Numbered from the stretch's first letter, positions 44,013-51,422 are shown. The stretch: 51,422 bases of DNA from an uncultured Bacilli bacterium (GCA_934162265.1 CAKPHZ010000009.1:1-51422); one strand, 5' to 3'. The notes: generated by a model from the letters alone, not told the origin. Program-made: numbers and translations.

Positions 44013-44192
44013 ATGTATTACTACGGTGGATATAGTGGCGGATATAATAACTCTTGTGGCTGCAATAATGTAGGAAGTTATCCCGTATACGGTGGATACG
44101 GCTACAGTGGAGGAACTGGTTATAGCGCTGCAATTATCTTAGTCTTATTTATTTTACTTGTTATTATTATTGGTGCTAGAGTTGCTGTCTAG
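44013..44192 (+). CDS. YjcZ-family-like Gly/Tyr-rich mini-protein
   Basis: A 59-residue protein. The first 38 residues are Gly/Tyr/Ser/Asn rich with a C-G-C motif (NNSCGCNN), and residues 39-59 are a hydrophobic helix (SAAIILVLFILLVIIIGA then RVAV). The tail closely resembles YjcZ-type sporulation proteins of Bacillota. GGAGG lies 7 bases before the ATG. A CATATATT box (43960-43967) with AAATAT 15-16 bases upstream fits a SigE/SigK-type promoter, and a terminator follows the stop. It is divergent from uppP. Function unknown; spore envelope association is inferred from family. Confidence 0.85.
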   Translation: MYYYGGYSGGYNNSCGCNNVGSYPVYGGYGYSGGTGYSAAIILVLFILLVIIIGARVAV

Positions 44193-44195
44193 TCC

Positions 44196-44225
44196 AAAGG
44201 AAGGAAGAAATCCTTTCTTTTTTTA
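44196..44225 (+). terminator. Terminator after the mini-protein gene
   Basis: Stem AAAGGA / TCCTTT with a 9-base loop, followed by CTTTTTTT. Confidence 0.8.
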
Positions 44226-44264
44226 TTGATTTGTGATAATATATATTCACAAGGAAGTGATTTT

Positions 44265-44813
44265 ATGCTTTTAACAAGTGATATATTAGATGAAAAAGAT
44301 AAAAGAATTCGGGCAAAAAATACTGATATGGAATTTCCATTAAGTGATAAAGATAAAAAATTAATTCATGATATGTTAGAACACTTACATTTTTCTCAAA
44401 TAGAAGAAAAATCTGAAAAATATCATTTAAGACCAGGAATGGGACTAGCCGCCCCACAAGTCGGAATGAACAAAAATTTCTTTGTTGTTTGCCACGAAGA
44501 GAAAGAAAATGTTTTTAAAAATTATGTATTAATTAATCCTAAATTAATTTCTCATTCTGAAGAATTGATTTATTCTTCGGGAGGAGAAGGATGCCTAAGT
44601 GTAAATCGTGATGTAGAAGGTATTGTACCAAGATATGCTAGAGTGACTTTTACCGGATATGATGTTGATGGAAATAAAATTAAATATCGTGCAAGAGAAG
44701 AACTTGCAATTGCTTTCCAACATGAAATGGATCATCTACACGGAATATTATTTTATGATCATATTGATCCAAAAGATCCTTATAAAAACGCAGAAGAAAT
44801 GAGAGAAATTTAA
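44265..44813 (+). CDS. def: Peptide deformylase
   Basis: Removes the formyl group from the N-terminal Met of new proteins; a metalloenzyme. A 182-residue protein with all three motifs: GMGLAAPQVG (about 58-67), GGEGCLSV (metal Cys) and QHEMDHLHG (two metal His and catalytic Glu). ATG 44265 is chosen because AAGGAAG lies 7 bases upstream and the frame matches family starts; the frame remains open for 13 codons further up. The insertion in the N-terminal part fits the type 2 enzymes of Gram-positive bacteria. Confidence 0.97.
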   Translation: MLLTSDILDEKDKRIRAKNTDMEFPLSDKDKKLIHDMLEHLHFSQIEEKSEKYHLRPGMGLAAPQVGMNKNFFVVCHEEKENVFKNYVLINPKLISHSEELIYSSGGEGCLSVNRDVEGIVPRYARVTFTGYDVDGNKIKYRAREELAIAFQHEMDHLHGILFYDHIDPKDPYKNAEEMREI

Positions 44814-44814
44814 G

Positions 44815-44847
44815 TTAGTGTTTCAATTTTGAGATACTAATTTTTTT
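44815..44847 (+). terminator. Terminator of def
   Basis: A 12-bp stem, TTAGTGTTTCAA / TTGAGATACTAA (two G-T pairs), with a 2-base linker and TTTTTTT after it. It starts one base after the stop codon. Confidence 0.85.
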
Positions 44848-44902
44848 ATTTATATTATGGCTTAATTAAATTTGCCTATAAAAAAAGACACATTCAAAAA
44901 AA

Positions 44903-45544
44903 CTAAACGTGAACTTTATCGATTTCATTTATTTTATCTTTATACTTCAAAACTGGAGCATAACTTAAACGATGATATTTACAAATACCATACTTAGAAA
45001 TGGCTTCTAAATGTTTTTTTGTTCCGTATCCTTTATTATTTACAAAATCATACATAGGATAAATCTTATCTAATTCACAAAGTTCTCTATCCCTTGTGAC
45101 TTTAGCAATAACGGATGCTGCAGCAATAGATAAACTCTTACTATCTCCTTTAATAATAGAAGTTGTTGGAATTTCTAACTCCAGTGGCATAGCATCAATT
45201 AAAATATGATCTAATTTTATTTTTTCATTAGCCTTCTCGATAGCTTCTTTCATTGCTAACTTAGTCGCTTGATAAATATTTACTTCATCAATAATTTTCG
45301 GGCTTACTTCTCCTATCCCAATTGCTAATGCATCTTTCATCAAAATATCATAAAATTTATCTCTTTTTTTAGAAGATAATTTTTTAGAATCCGTTAATCC
45401 TTCTAATTGATAATTTAATGGTAAGACAACACAAGCAGCAACAACATTTCCAACCAAAGGACCTCTCCCAACTTCATCCACACCAGCAATCACTTTTTTT
45501 CCTTCTTGAATTAATTCTCTCTCGTAGCAGTATAAATCTTCCAT
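44903..45544 (-). CDS. rnhB: Ribonuclease HII
   Basis: Cuts RNA in RNA/DNA hybrids and at single ribonucleotides in DNA. A 213-residue protein with GVDEVGRGPLVGNVVAA (Asp-Glu of the D-E-D-D site), ILIDAMPLE (Asp), SIIKGDSKSLSIAAASVIAK and YGTKKHLEAI at the expected places. ATG 45544 has AGGTGAG just before it; the frame extends 13 codons upstream into the neighbouring gene. It follows a small coiled-coil gene by 4 bases. Confidence 0.96.
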   Translation of the reverse strand: MEDLYCYERELIQEGKKVIAGVDEVGRGPLVGNVVAACVVLPLNYQLEGLTDSKKLSSKKRDKFYDILMKDALAIGIGEVSPKIIDEVNIYQATKLAMKEAIEKANEKIKLDHILIDAMPLELEIPTTSIIKGDSKSLSIAAASVIAKVTRDRELCELDKIYPMYDFVNNKGYGTKKHLEAISKYGICKYHRLSYAPVLKYKDKINEIDKVHV

Positions 45545-45548
45545 TTTC

Positions 45549-45812
45549 TCACCTAAAATTATTTCTATTTCTAAATAGTTCATTTCCTTTAGAAGCTTGC
45601 ATATTTCCTTCTAACCTTTTTAATCTTCCTTCGATACTATTGGCTTCTAAAATTTCCTTATCTCTTTCCTTTTTATCTTTAATATTAAACATTCTATTAA
45701 AATGTTGTTGCCTTTTTTCATTTGCTTCTCTGATTTGATTATAATTATGATTAGCGTTCCACTGACTATCCACAACTTTTGATATATCACTCACTCTTTT
45801 TTGTATTTCCAT
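45549..45812 (-). CDS. Small charged helical protein, unknown
   Basis: An 87-residue soluble protein of polar, mostly helical sequence (MEIQKRVSDISKVVDSQWN, IEGRLKRLEGNMQ). The spacing of Leu/Ile with Lys/Glu suggests a coiled coil near residues 58-72. GAGGAT precedes the ATG and a TATAAT box lies at 45838-45843. It is directly before rnhB, so the two are co-transcribed. I recognise no family; similar small genes exist near rnhB in Bacillota but I cannot name one. Confidence 0.6.
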   Translation of the reverse strand: MEIQKRVSDISKVVDSQWNANHNYNQIREANEKRQQHFNRMFNIKDKKERDKEILEANSIEGRLKRLEGNMQASKGNELFRNRNNFR

Positions 45813-45905
45813 CTTATCTATCCTCTTTTCTCTCTCTATTATATAAAAAAGAAAGAAAAAAGAAAATACTTCAAAAGAAAAAAGGCAGAAAAAAAGAAGT
45901 TTTTG

Positions 45906-48245
45906 TTACTTATCTTCTTTTTCTTCTTCTAATGGAGGATTACCATTCATATTAAATAAATAATAATAAATATCAAAATAATTCTTTACTAAAACTAAAT
46001 CTAGACTTTTTTTCACTTCTTCTGGTACCTCTTCTAAATCTTGTTTATTAGGAAGAGGAATAAATACTCTTTCTATTCCATTATCCATTGCAGCGATTAA
46101 TTTTTCTTTTAATCCGCCAATAGCAAGAATAGAACCCCTTAAAGTAATTTCCCCTGTCATACTAATATCGTAAGGAATAATTTCATTTTTTAAAAGACTA
46201 ATTAACGCAGTAGCAATAGCAACACCAGCACTAGGACCATCTTTCGGTGTAGCCCCCTCTTCAATATGAACATGAAAATCTCTAAACTGAAATAATAAAT
46301 CATCAATTCCAAATTTCTCAGCATTACTTCTAACAAAACTAAGAGCGACTTCCACACTTTCTTTCATTACTTTTCCAATATTTCCTGTAACCTTTAACTT
46401 TCCTTCTCCTTTATAAGAGGTAACCGATATTTTTAAAATTTCTCCCCCATAAATCGTATAAGCTAGAGCATTTAACGTTCCACTTTCCGTAAATTTTTCA
46501 TTTTTGATATGAAAATACTTAGAAGTTCCTAGGTAAGTATCTAGATTTTCATTGGTAATAACAATATCATGAATATCTTCCGTTACGATTACTCGACAAA
46601 TTTCTTCTATCTTTCTTTTTAATTCCCTAGCACCTGCTTCTTTAGTATAATCTTCAATAATTCTAGCGATTGCACTATCATCAATCGTAATATTATTATT
46701 TTGAATTCTATAATCTTTTAATAACTTTGGAACTAAATGTTTTTTAGCAATTTCTTTTTTATCATAATTTGTATAACTAGATATTTCAATAATTTCTAAT
46801 CTATCCCTTAAAGCACTTGGAATTTTGGTAATATCATTAGCAGTCAAAATAAATAATACTTTTGATAAATCAAATTCTTCTTCAATATAATTATCACAAA
46901 AATGTTGATTTTGTTCTTTATCTAATACTTCCAAAAGACTTGAAGCAGGATCTCCATGATAATCCTTTCCCAATTTATCCACTTCATCAATTAAAAATAC
47001 AGGATTATTTACTCCAGCTTTTTTCATTCCTTGAATAATTTTACCAGGACTTGCTCCTAAATAAGTTCTTCTATGCCCAACAATTTCTGCTTCATCCGAA
47101 ATACCACCAACACTAATTTTAACAAATTTTTTATCCAGTGCATTGGCAATACTATGAGCTAAAGTTGTTTTCCCTACACCTGGTGGACCAACTAAACAAA
47201 TAATTGTACTCTCTATTTTTTTGACCTTTTCTACTACTGATACAAATTCAATAATTCTCTTCTTAGCAACATCCAATCCATAATGACTTTCATTTAATAC
47301 TTCTTTTACCTTATCTAATTGATATTTTGATCTTGTTCCTTCATACCACGGCAAATTTAATAGCCAGTCAATATAAGTTCTAATTATTGTAACTTCAGGA
47401 GAAGCTTCTGAAGATAAAGTATATCGTTTTAATTCTTCTTCTAAACGAACCCTTACTCGATTAGGTAATTTTTTTTCTTTTATTCTTTGACGTAATTGAT
47501 TAGCTTCTGTATCTTTTATTGTAAATTCCCCTAATTCTTCTTTCATCATCCGAATTTTTTCATGAAGTAAATAATTTCTTTGAGAAGTATCAATTTTATC
47601 TTTTAAAGAAGTTTCTATTTCATCTTCTAATTTAATTGTTTCAATTTCACTTTTTAAATCTTCTAGTAAAAGTTTAACTCTGCGAATTGGATTAATTTGT
47701 CGTAAATATTTAATTTTTTTAGAATAAGAAATTGGAAGCTCAGCACAAACAATATCAGATAATTTTCCAATATCACTCACCCCAGAAATTCTTCCTATTA
47801 CACTATTACTCATTAAAGAAGAAGAATCAATATAAGTATTTAAATCTCGAAATAAAATTCTTCTTAATGCCGTTAATTCTTTTTCATCCGTTTCCTCTAT
47901 AGGAACAGAAATAACAAAAGAATCCAAATAACCATAATCATTCTCTAAATAATTGACAACTTGTACTCTTTCTAATCCAGCAATAACTACTCTTACATTG
48001 CCATTGGATAAAGACAACTTTGATTTTATTTTTCCCACTACCCCAATAGTAGGCAAATCATCAAGATTAGGATTTTCTTCTAAAGGATCATTTAAATTTA
48101 ATAATAATATTTGTTGATCATAATACTGATAAGCTGTCTCCAATACTAACTTTTCTTTACTAGTACTAAACTCTAATCGAATTTCGTTATAAGGAAATAA
48201 AACAGTATCTTTTAATAACAAAACGGGCAAATTTGTTTGAACCAT
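45906..48245 (-). CDS. lon: ATP-dependent protease Lon
   Basis: Degrades misfolded and selected regulatory proteins in the cytosol as a hexamer. A 779-residue protein of standard length. The N-terminal substrate domain (1-190) starts NLPVLLLKDTVLFPYNE. Next are a helical linker, the AAA+ module with Walker A CLVGPPGVGKTTLAHS and Walker B PVFLIDEVDK, and the S16 protease domain with catalytic Ser in DGPSAGVAIA and Lys in IGGLKEKLIAA. ATG 48245 is chosen because GGAAG lies 5 bases upstream; the 18 extra codons before it cover the promoter. A promoter is visible just upstream. Confidence 0.97.
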   Translation of the reverse strand: MVQTNLPVLLLKDTVLFPYNEIRLEFSTSKEKLVLETAYQYYDQQILLLNLNDPLEENPNLDDLPTIGVVGKIKSKLSLSNGNVRVVIAGLERVQVVNYLENDYGYLDSFVISVPIEETDEKELTALRRILFRDLNTYIDSSSLMSNSVIGRISGVSDIGKLSDIVCAELPISYSKKIKYLRQINPIRRVKLLLEDLKSEIETIKLEDEIETSLKDKIDTSQRNYLLHEKIRMMKEELGEFTIKDTEANQLRQRIKEKKLPNRVRVRLEEELKRYTLSSEASPEVTIIRTYIDWLLNLPWYEGTRSKYQLDKVKEVLNESHYGLDVAKKRIIEFVSVVEKVKKIESTIICLVGPPGVGKTTLAHSIANALDKKFVKISVGGISDEAEIVGHRRTYLGASPGKIIQGMKKAGVNNPVFLIDEVDKLGKDYHGDPASSLLEVLDKEQNQHFCDNYIEEEFDLSKVLFILTANDITKIPSALRDRLEIIEISSYTNYDKKEIAKKHLVPKLLKDYRIQNNNITIDDSAIARIIEDYTKEAGARELKRKIEEICRVIVTEDIHDIVITNENLDTYLGTSKYFHIKNEKFTESGTLNALAYTIYGGEILKISVTSYKGEGKLKVTGNIGKVMKESVEVALSFVRSNAEKFGIDDLLFQFRDFHVHIEEGATPKDGPSAGVAIATALISLLKNEIIPYDISMTGEITLRGSILAIGGLKEKLIAAMDNGIERVFIPLPNKQDLEEVPEEVKKSLDLVLVKNYFDIYYYLFNMNGNPPLEEEKEDK

Positions 48246-48270
48246 ATTACTTCCTTCTTTCTGTCTCAAT

Positions 48271-48299
48271 ATTGTATCAAAAAGACTTAGATTTATCAA
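48271..48299 (-). promoter_or_regulatory. SigA promoter of lon
   Basis: TTGATA (48294-48299) and TACAAT (48271-48276) on the minus strand with 17-base spacing, ending 26 bases before the lon start. Confidence 0.8.
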
Positions 48300-48385
48300 G
48301 TTTTAACAGAATATTTTTAGGACTTTTTCTAAAAATTATCACTCTTGTAAACAGAAAGGAATTCAATGGAAAAAATTGGCTACAA

Positions 48386-48406
48386 ATGTAACCGAATTGG
48401 TTACAT
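48386..48406. promoter_or_regulatory. Operator-like palindrome between lon and sigE
   Basis: ATGTAACC and GGTTACAT (8-bp perfect arms) around GAATT. It lies about 20 bases before an extended -10 box on the plus strand and about 90 bases upstream of the lon promoter. The half-site GTTACA recurs at 48424-48429. A dimeric repressor or activator site is the simplest reading. Confidence 0.6.
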
Positions 48407-48422
48407 ATTTTTTCTAAAATTG

Positions 48423-48431
48423 TGTTACAAT
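48423..48431 (+). promoter_or_regulatory. Extended -10 promoter element
   Basis: TGTTACAAT (TG-n-TACAAT) about 17 bases after the palindrome, with only a poor -35 (TTACAT, 19 bases away). A transcript would start near 48438 on the plus strand. Confidence 0.4.
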
Positions 48432-48437
48432 AGTATC

Positions 48438-48547
48438 AGAGAAAGAAATTTCTCTATGGACTTAAGTCCCTTCCTAATAATAAGGAATTTGAAAAAATAC
48501 ACCTTTACTTGACTCCTTCCTAGCGTCTTGTAGGTGTATTTTTTCTT
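48438..48547 (+). ncRNA. Candidate small RNA with four hairpins and a C-rich loop
   Basis: About 110 bases. Hairpin 1 (48438-48455) is AGAGAAA / TTTCTCT with a GAAA tetraloop. Hairpin 2 (48458-48469) is GGAC / GTCC with TTAA. Hairpin 3 (48471-48487) is TTCCT / AGGAA. The terminator (48492-48544) has arms of 13 bases, AAAAAATACACCT / AGGTGTATTTTTT, with a 27-base loop containing ACTCCTTCCTAG, complementary to Shine-Dalgarno sequences. On the other strand the same hairpin serves sigE as terminator. A minus-strand 25-codon frame from GTG 48502 is an alternative. No Rfam match is claimed. Confidence 0.45.
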
Positions 48548-49237
48548 TTATATTTTAATAATTGAACTTAATTTTTTTATTACCTTCTTCTCTATCCTAG
48601 AAATATAAGATTGACTAATTCCCAAAAGATTAGCCACTTCCTTTTGAGTAAGTTCTTTTTTCCCATTTAATCCATATCGATATTCTATAATTTCTTTATC
48701 TCTTCCTTCTAATTTAGAAACTTCTTGATATAAAAGATGTCGATCTAATTCTTCTTCTAAACCTTTCGTAACTACATCTTTTTCTGTTCCTAATACATCT
48801 TCTAAATGTAATTCATTTCCATCAGCATCAAAACTAAGACTATCTTCAAAACTAACTTCTGTTCTTTTTCTTTTAGTTTTTCTTAAATACATCAAAATCT
48901 CATTATCAATACACCTTGAAGCATATGTTGCTAATTTAATATTTTTATCTAATCGATAAGTATTTACTCCCTTAATTAAACCAATTGTTCCAATGGATAC
49001 CAAATCCTCCAAATCTACTTTAGTATTTTCATATTTTTTCGCTAAAAATACCACTAACCTTAAATTATGCTCAATTAACTTATTTCTTGCACTTTGATCC
49101 CCTTTTTGTGATAATTCAACATAATGAATTTCCTCTTCTTTCGTTAATGGTGGAGGAAGAGTATCACTACTCCCTAAGTAAAAAACTGGATTATATTTCT
49201 TTAAAATTTTTTTTAATAATTGAATAATTTTCTTCAT
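48548..49237 (-). CDS. sigE: Sporulation sigma factor SigE (pro-sigma-E)
   Basis: Mother-cell sigma factor of early sporulation, made as an inactive precursor. A 229-residue sigma-70 protein. The N-terminal basic amphipathic pro-segment (MKKIIQLLKKILKKY) and the following FYLGSSDTLPPPLTKEEE match pro-SigE, with cleavage expected near residues 20-25. Region 2 is NLRLVVFLAKKYE, DLVSIGTIGLIKGV and YRLDKNIKLATYASRCIDNE; region 4 ends with LTQKEVANLLGISQSYISRI. GGGAG lies 6 bases before the ATG. It overlaps the spoIIGA stop by 4 bases, the usual order. sigG does not follow here. Confidence 0.96.
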   Translation of the reverse strand: MKKIIQLLKKILKKYNPVFYLGSSDTLPPPLTKEEEIHYVELSQKGDQSARNKLIEHNLRLVVFLAKKYENTKVDLEDLVSIGTIGLIKGVNTYRLDKNIKLATYASRCIDNEILMYLRKTKRKRTEVSFEDSLSFDADGNELHLEDVLGTEKDVVTKGLEEELDRHLLYQEVSKLEGRDKEIIEYRYGLNGKKELTQKEVANLLGISQSYISRIEKKVIKKLSSIIKI

Positions 49238-50034
49238 ATTAAGCTCCCTTCTAACAAACTACTTCCCATAATACAGTCAACCCCATCTAGTCGAATTTCT
49301 TCATTAGAAACACCAATTAAAAAATTACTTCTAAAACCTACTCCTTGAATAAAAATTTTATCAGGAATTACACACTTTAAAAGGCCATGATAATTTAATG
49401 CATCATAAGGAACTAAAAGAGCCAAATCTTTTTCATAATCAATAGAAATCAAACTTTTATTCATCAAAAGAATTGGTCTTTTTTTATATGGATCCGTTAA
49501 ATGATTTCCCGTATCTAAAAATGCAGTAGCCTCTATCACCTCCCCACTTTTTAAGTAAATATCTACATGATAATAATGGTGATAATGATTCTTTAAATGA
49601 AGTCCTTGTTTTACATAGCAATACAATATCACTGGACTTAAAATAATTAAAGCAATAACATTAACCGATAATCCATTAAAATAAAATACTAATCCTTCAT
49701 TATGATAACTAAATTGCAAATTTAAAAAGTAAAGAAATCCTCCTAGTAATATTGATGAAGTATATAAATAAAATAAGTTCTTAAACATATAATGAATATC
49801 TCTATAACCAAAAGTAATAATAACCATAATAATAGATATCAGTATTTTAACAAAAAATAACTCCAAACTTTTCATTTCAATAAACATAGATAAAATAGTA
49901 ATACTTCCTACTAAAGCACCCAATATTAATTTCTTTAAATTGGTTTGTCTTCTCAAAAGAATAGCCACAACAAAAAGTAAAATTAAATCAAAACCAAAAT
50001 TTAATAATAAAACCAAATCAATATATATCTTCAT
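49234..50034 (-). CDS. spoIIGA: Sporulation sigma-E processing peptidase
   Basis: Membrane aspartic protease that cleaves pro-SigE when the forespore signals. A 266-residue protein. Five N-terminal membrane helices (about 1-150) starting KIYIDLVLLLNFGFDLIL precede a protease domain with the catalytic motif ATAFLDTGNHLTDPY (D-T-G) and GVDCIMGSSLLEG at the C-terminus. ATG 50034 is preferred (GGTGAT just upstream); the frame is open six codons earlier. The domain is a half-site aspartic protease that dimerises. Operon with sigE. Confidence 0.95.
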   Translation of the reverse strand: MKIYIDLVLLLNFGFDLILLFVVAILLRRQTNLKKLILGALVGSITILSMFIEMKSLELFFVKILISIIMVIITFGYRDIHYMFKNLFYLYTSSILLGGFLYFLNLQFSYHNEGLVFYFNGLSVNVIALIILSPVILYCYVKQGLHLKNHYHHYYHVDIYLKSGEVIEATAFLDTGNHLTDPYKKRPILLMNKSLISIDYEKDLALLVPYDALNYHGLLKCVIPDKIFIQGVGFRSNFLIGVSNEEIRLDGVDCIMGSSLLEGSLI

Positions 50035-50102
50035 CAATATCACCAAACTCATTATAAAAAGTTTTTTTTAAATAATATGTCAATTTGTGTTTAATATTCC
50101 AA

Positions 50103-50147
50103 AGAAAAAAATTGATAAAAGTTGTATGATTTTTCTTTTATCAATTT
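50103..50147 (-). terminator. Terminator overlapping the stop of the HhH-like gene
   Basis: Perfect 13-bp arms AAATTGATAAAAG / CTTTTATCAATTT with a 13-base loop. On the minus strand a T-run follows. The TAA of the gene at 50146 lies at the edge of the stem. Confidence 0.9.
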
Positions 50148-50760
50148 AATGTTTCTTCTTTAATTCACGAGTTAAAATTTTTCGATGAACTTGAATTTGT
50201 TTTTCTCTTTCTACTAACTCCTTCTGATTCATCGTTAATTTTAAATATTCTTCAAGGTTTTTAGAAGTTGAAGTTAACAAATCAGGAGATATTCGCTCTA
50301 AATATTCGTCTAGAAATACGCCACCAAATTGGTGAACACAATCATAAAGCTCAAAAATAGTCTTTGGTTTAAAATGATTTAATAATGTATCAGCATCACA
50401 TTTTAGTAAATCTTCAAAAGTAAAAATTTTGTACTTTTTTAACAATTTTTTTGTTTGTGGTGTTAAATCTTTAACTTCAATTTTTTCTTTTGCAATAAAG
50501 CTATTCACACCCAATGAAGAGTAATCTTCATCAGCAAAATAATATCCTGCAAGATGAACTTGAAAGATTACAATATTTTTAATATACTCAATTTTTTCTA
50601 AGTCTATATTTCCAATTTCATTTTTTACCTTAGCTGATAATTCAGTAGTATCTAAAGAAATCAGTTCATCTATTGTTGATATTCCTGATTGCATTAATGC
50701 TTCTAAAAAATAGCTATCTCTTGGTTTTAACTCTATAATTTTTCCTATTCCAATATCCAT
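50146..50760 (-). CDS. Soluble protein with helix-hairpin-helix / alpha-CTD-like segments
   Basis: A 204-residue protein. Two segments look like the RNA polymerase alpha C-terminal or HhH fold: residues 10-45 (LKPRDSYFLEALMQSGIST then IDELISLD) and 96-140 (LTPQTKKLLKKYKIFTFEDL then LKCDADTLLNHF). The rest is helical with a basic tail ending KKKH. Such tandem segments can bind DNA or protein, but I cannot name a family with certainty. It has its own promoter and terminator and is next to spoIIGA; a regulatory role is a guess. Confidence 0.6.
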   Translation of the reverse strand: MDIGIGKIIELKPRDSYFLEALMQSGISTIDELISLDTTELSAKVKNEIGNIDLEKIEYIKNIVIFQVHLAGYYFADEDYSSLGVNSFIAKEKIEVKDLTPQTKKLLKKYKIFTFEDLLKCDADTLLNHFKPKTIFELYDCVHQFGGVFLDEYLERISPDLLTSTSKNLEEYLKLTMNQKELVEREKQIQVHRKILTRELKKKH

Positions 50761-50777
50761 ATTACTTCTCCTTCACT

Positions 50778-50820
50778 TACATCGATGTACTTATTTTATC
50801 ATTTTAGTTCCATTTGTCAA
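50778..50820 (-). promoter_or_regulatory. SigA promoter plus 12-bp palindrome
   Basis: TTGACA (50815-50820) and TAAAAT (50793-50798) are 16 bases apart on the minus strand. The perfect palindrome TACATCGATGTA (50778-50789) lies at the expected transcription start, as for an autoregulatory site. Confidence 0.65.
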
Positions 50821-50832
50821 CATTAATCTTAA

Positions 50833-51363
50833 TCAAATTCCTTTAATAACTCCTATTAATTCTTTATAATACGCTTTAAAAATATTCATCTTATTAACAT
50901 TTTCTTTTACTGTTACATCAATTTCTTGAATGGTTTTATTATTCTCTATAATCTTTATTTTTCCTACTTTATCTCCTACTTTAACAGGAGCTTTTATTGG
51001 ATTACTAGATAATTGATAAGTAATATTCTTATTCGTACTAGATTTCTCTTTTAAAACTTTATAGTCTTCCATTGGGGTTAATTCTACACTATCTTTTTTA
51101 CCAAATTCCACTTTTTGTTTAGAAATTACACTATCCTTTGTAATAATTTTTTTGGCTTCATAAGTATTAAATCCATAATCTAACATAGTTGTTGTTTCAC
51201 TATTTCGAATTGCTGAAGATGGTTCCCCCATTACAACAGTAATCAATCTCATATTTCCTCTTTCAGCAGTTGTCGTAATACAATACCCTGCATTTTTTGT
51301 ATATCCTGTCTTTAAACCATCTACTCCTTGATAATAACGAACTAATTTAATTGTATTTAAGTT
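50833..51363 (-). pseudogene. D-alanyl-D-alanine carboxypeptidase, 5'-truncated (DacF/PBP5 type)
   Basis: Only the C-terminal 176 codons of a serine D,D-carboxypeptidase are present. The frame opens after a TAA at 51364-51366 with NLNTIKLVRYYQGVDGLKTG, which includes the family KTG box, then GYCITTTAERGNMRLITVVM and the C-terminal beta domain (SNPIKAPVKVGDKVGKIKI). The SxxK and SxN boxes should lie upstream but are absent: homology stops about 12 codons before KTG and the last 59 bases are non-coding. There is no start codon before the internal ATG at 51252. Either a mobile element or rearrangement has cut the gene, or the assembly is broken here. dacF normally lies near sporulation genes in Bacillota. 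Confidence 0.85.
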
Positions 51364-51382
51364 TTACAATAAAAATATACCA

Positions 51383-51405
51383 AATATCAACTACTTATTG
51401 ATATT
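51383..51405. repeat. Inverted repeat at the right window end
   Basis: AATATCAA and TTGATATT (8-bp perfect arms) around CTACTTA. It lies 20 bases beyond the point where the carboxypeptidase homology ends. A mobile-element end or a recombination site is possible. Confidence 0.5.
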
Positions 51406-51422
51406 ATTATAACATTTTTATA

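Noticed and set aside
48425..48502. 25-codon minus-strand frame from GTG as a firm gene
   Set aside because: The ribosome site is strong but the frame overlaps the terminator stem of sigE; kept only as an alternative to the small RNA.

Overview
The window is about 51.4 kb of very AT-rich DNA, almost all of it coding on the minus strand. SpoIIGA, pro-SigE, two YjcZ-like sporulation-type mini-proteins, TagO and dTDP-rhamnose genes, strong AGGAGG-type ribosome binding sites and the absence of any sign that TGA is read as Trp point to a low-GC endospore-forming (or recently spore-forming) Bacillota. A gut Bacilli/Erysipelotrichales-like lineage is a guess; no rRNA or other marker fixes the species. 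Both window ends carry short perfect inverted repeats, and the gene at the right end is broken, so the window may be a contig that stops at repeats.

Layout, left to right. (1) 1-1250: a terminator-like palindrome, a small membrane protein, a Gly/Tyr-rich mini-protein on the plus strand and a DUF3592-like membrane protein. (2) 1249-42692: about 41 kb of cell-surface polysaccharide genes, all on the minus strand, so transcription starts near 42.7 kb and runs leftward. It begins with tagO and rmlA-D-B-C. Next come a secreted GH25 muramidase with five near-identical 345-bp repeats, an ATP-grasp/epimerase/aminotransferase module, a decayed DUF616 gene, ugd, an intact DUF616 gene and a two-gene ABC exporter. 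A GT2-GT4 fusion and a set resembling streptococcal gacI/J/K/L follow (GT-C, GT2, DUF2304, Wzx-like). Then come GT8 and GT2 transferases, a terminator plus new promoter near 16.1 kb, and a second lipid-linked-sugar module (GtrB-like, GT-C, deacetylase, GtrA). The distal end holds a DUF3990 ADP-ribosyltransferase-like pair, galE, two polytopic membrane proteins, an SDR, a DUF1972 rhamnosyltransferase-like enzyme and a large double GT2. (3) 42994-43882: tRNA-Thr(GGT) just downstream of uppP/bacA. (4) 44013-44813, plus strand: a second mini-protein and peptide deformylase. (5) 44903-51422, minus strand: rnhB, a small coiled-coil protein, lon, a structured intergenic region (possible sRNA or small peptide gene), sigE, spoIIGA, an alpha-CTD/HhH-like protein and a D,D-carboxypeptidase fragment.

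How it fits together: TagO loads GlcNAc-1-P on undecaprenyl phosphate, RmlABCD make dTDP-L-rhamnose, GalE and Ugd supply UDP-Gal/UDP-GlcA, and many transferases build a rhamnose-containing wall polysaccharide. The TagGH/Wzm-Wzt-type ABC pair is the likely exporter. Two sets of Und-P-sugar synthase, flippase/GtrA and GT-C genes would add side groups outside the membrane. The GH25 enzyme and UppP link this to wall turnover and lipid-carrier recycling. Decayed genes, a domain fusion and tandem repeats show a locus under diversification.
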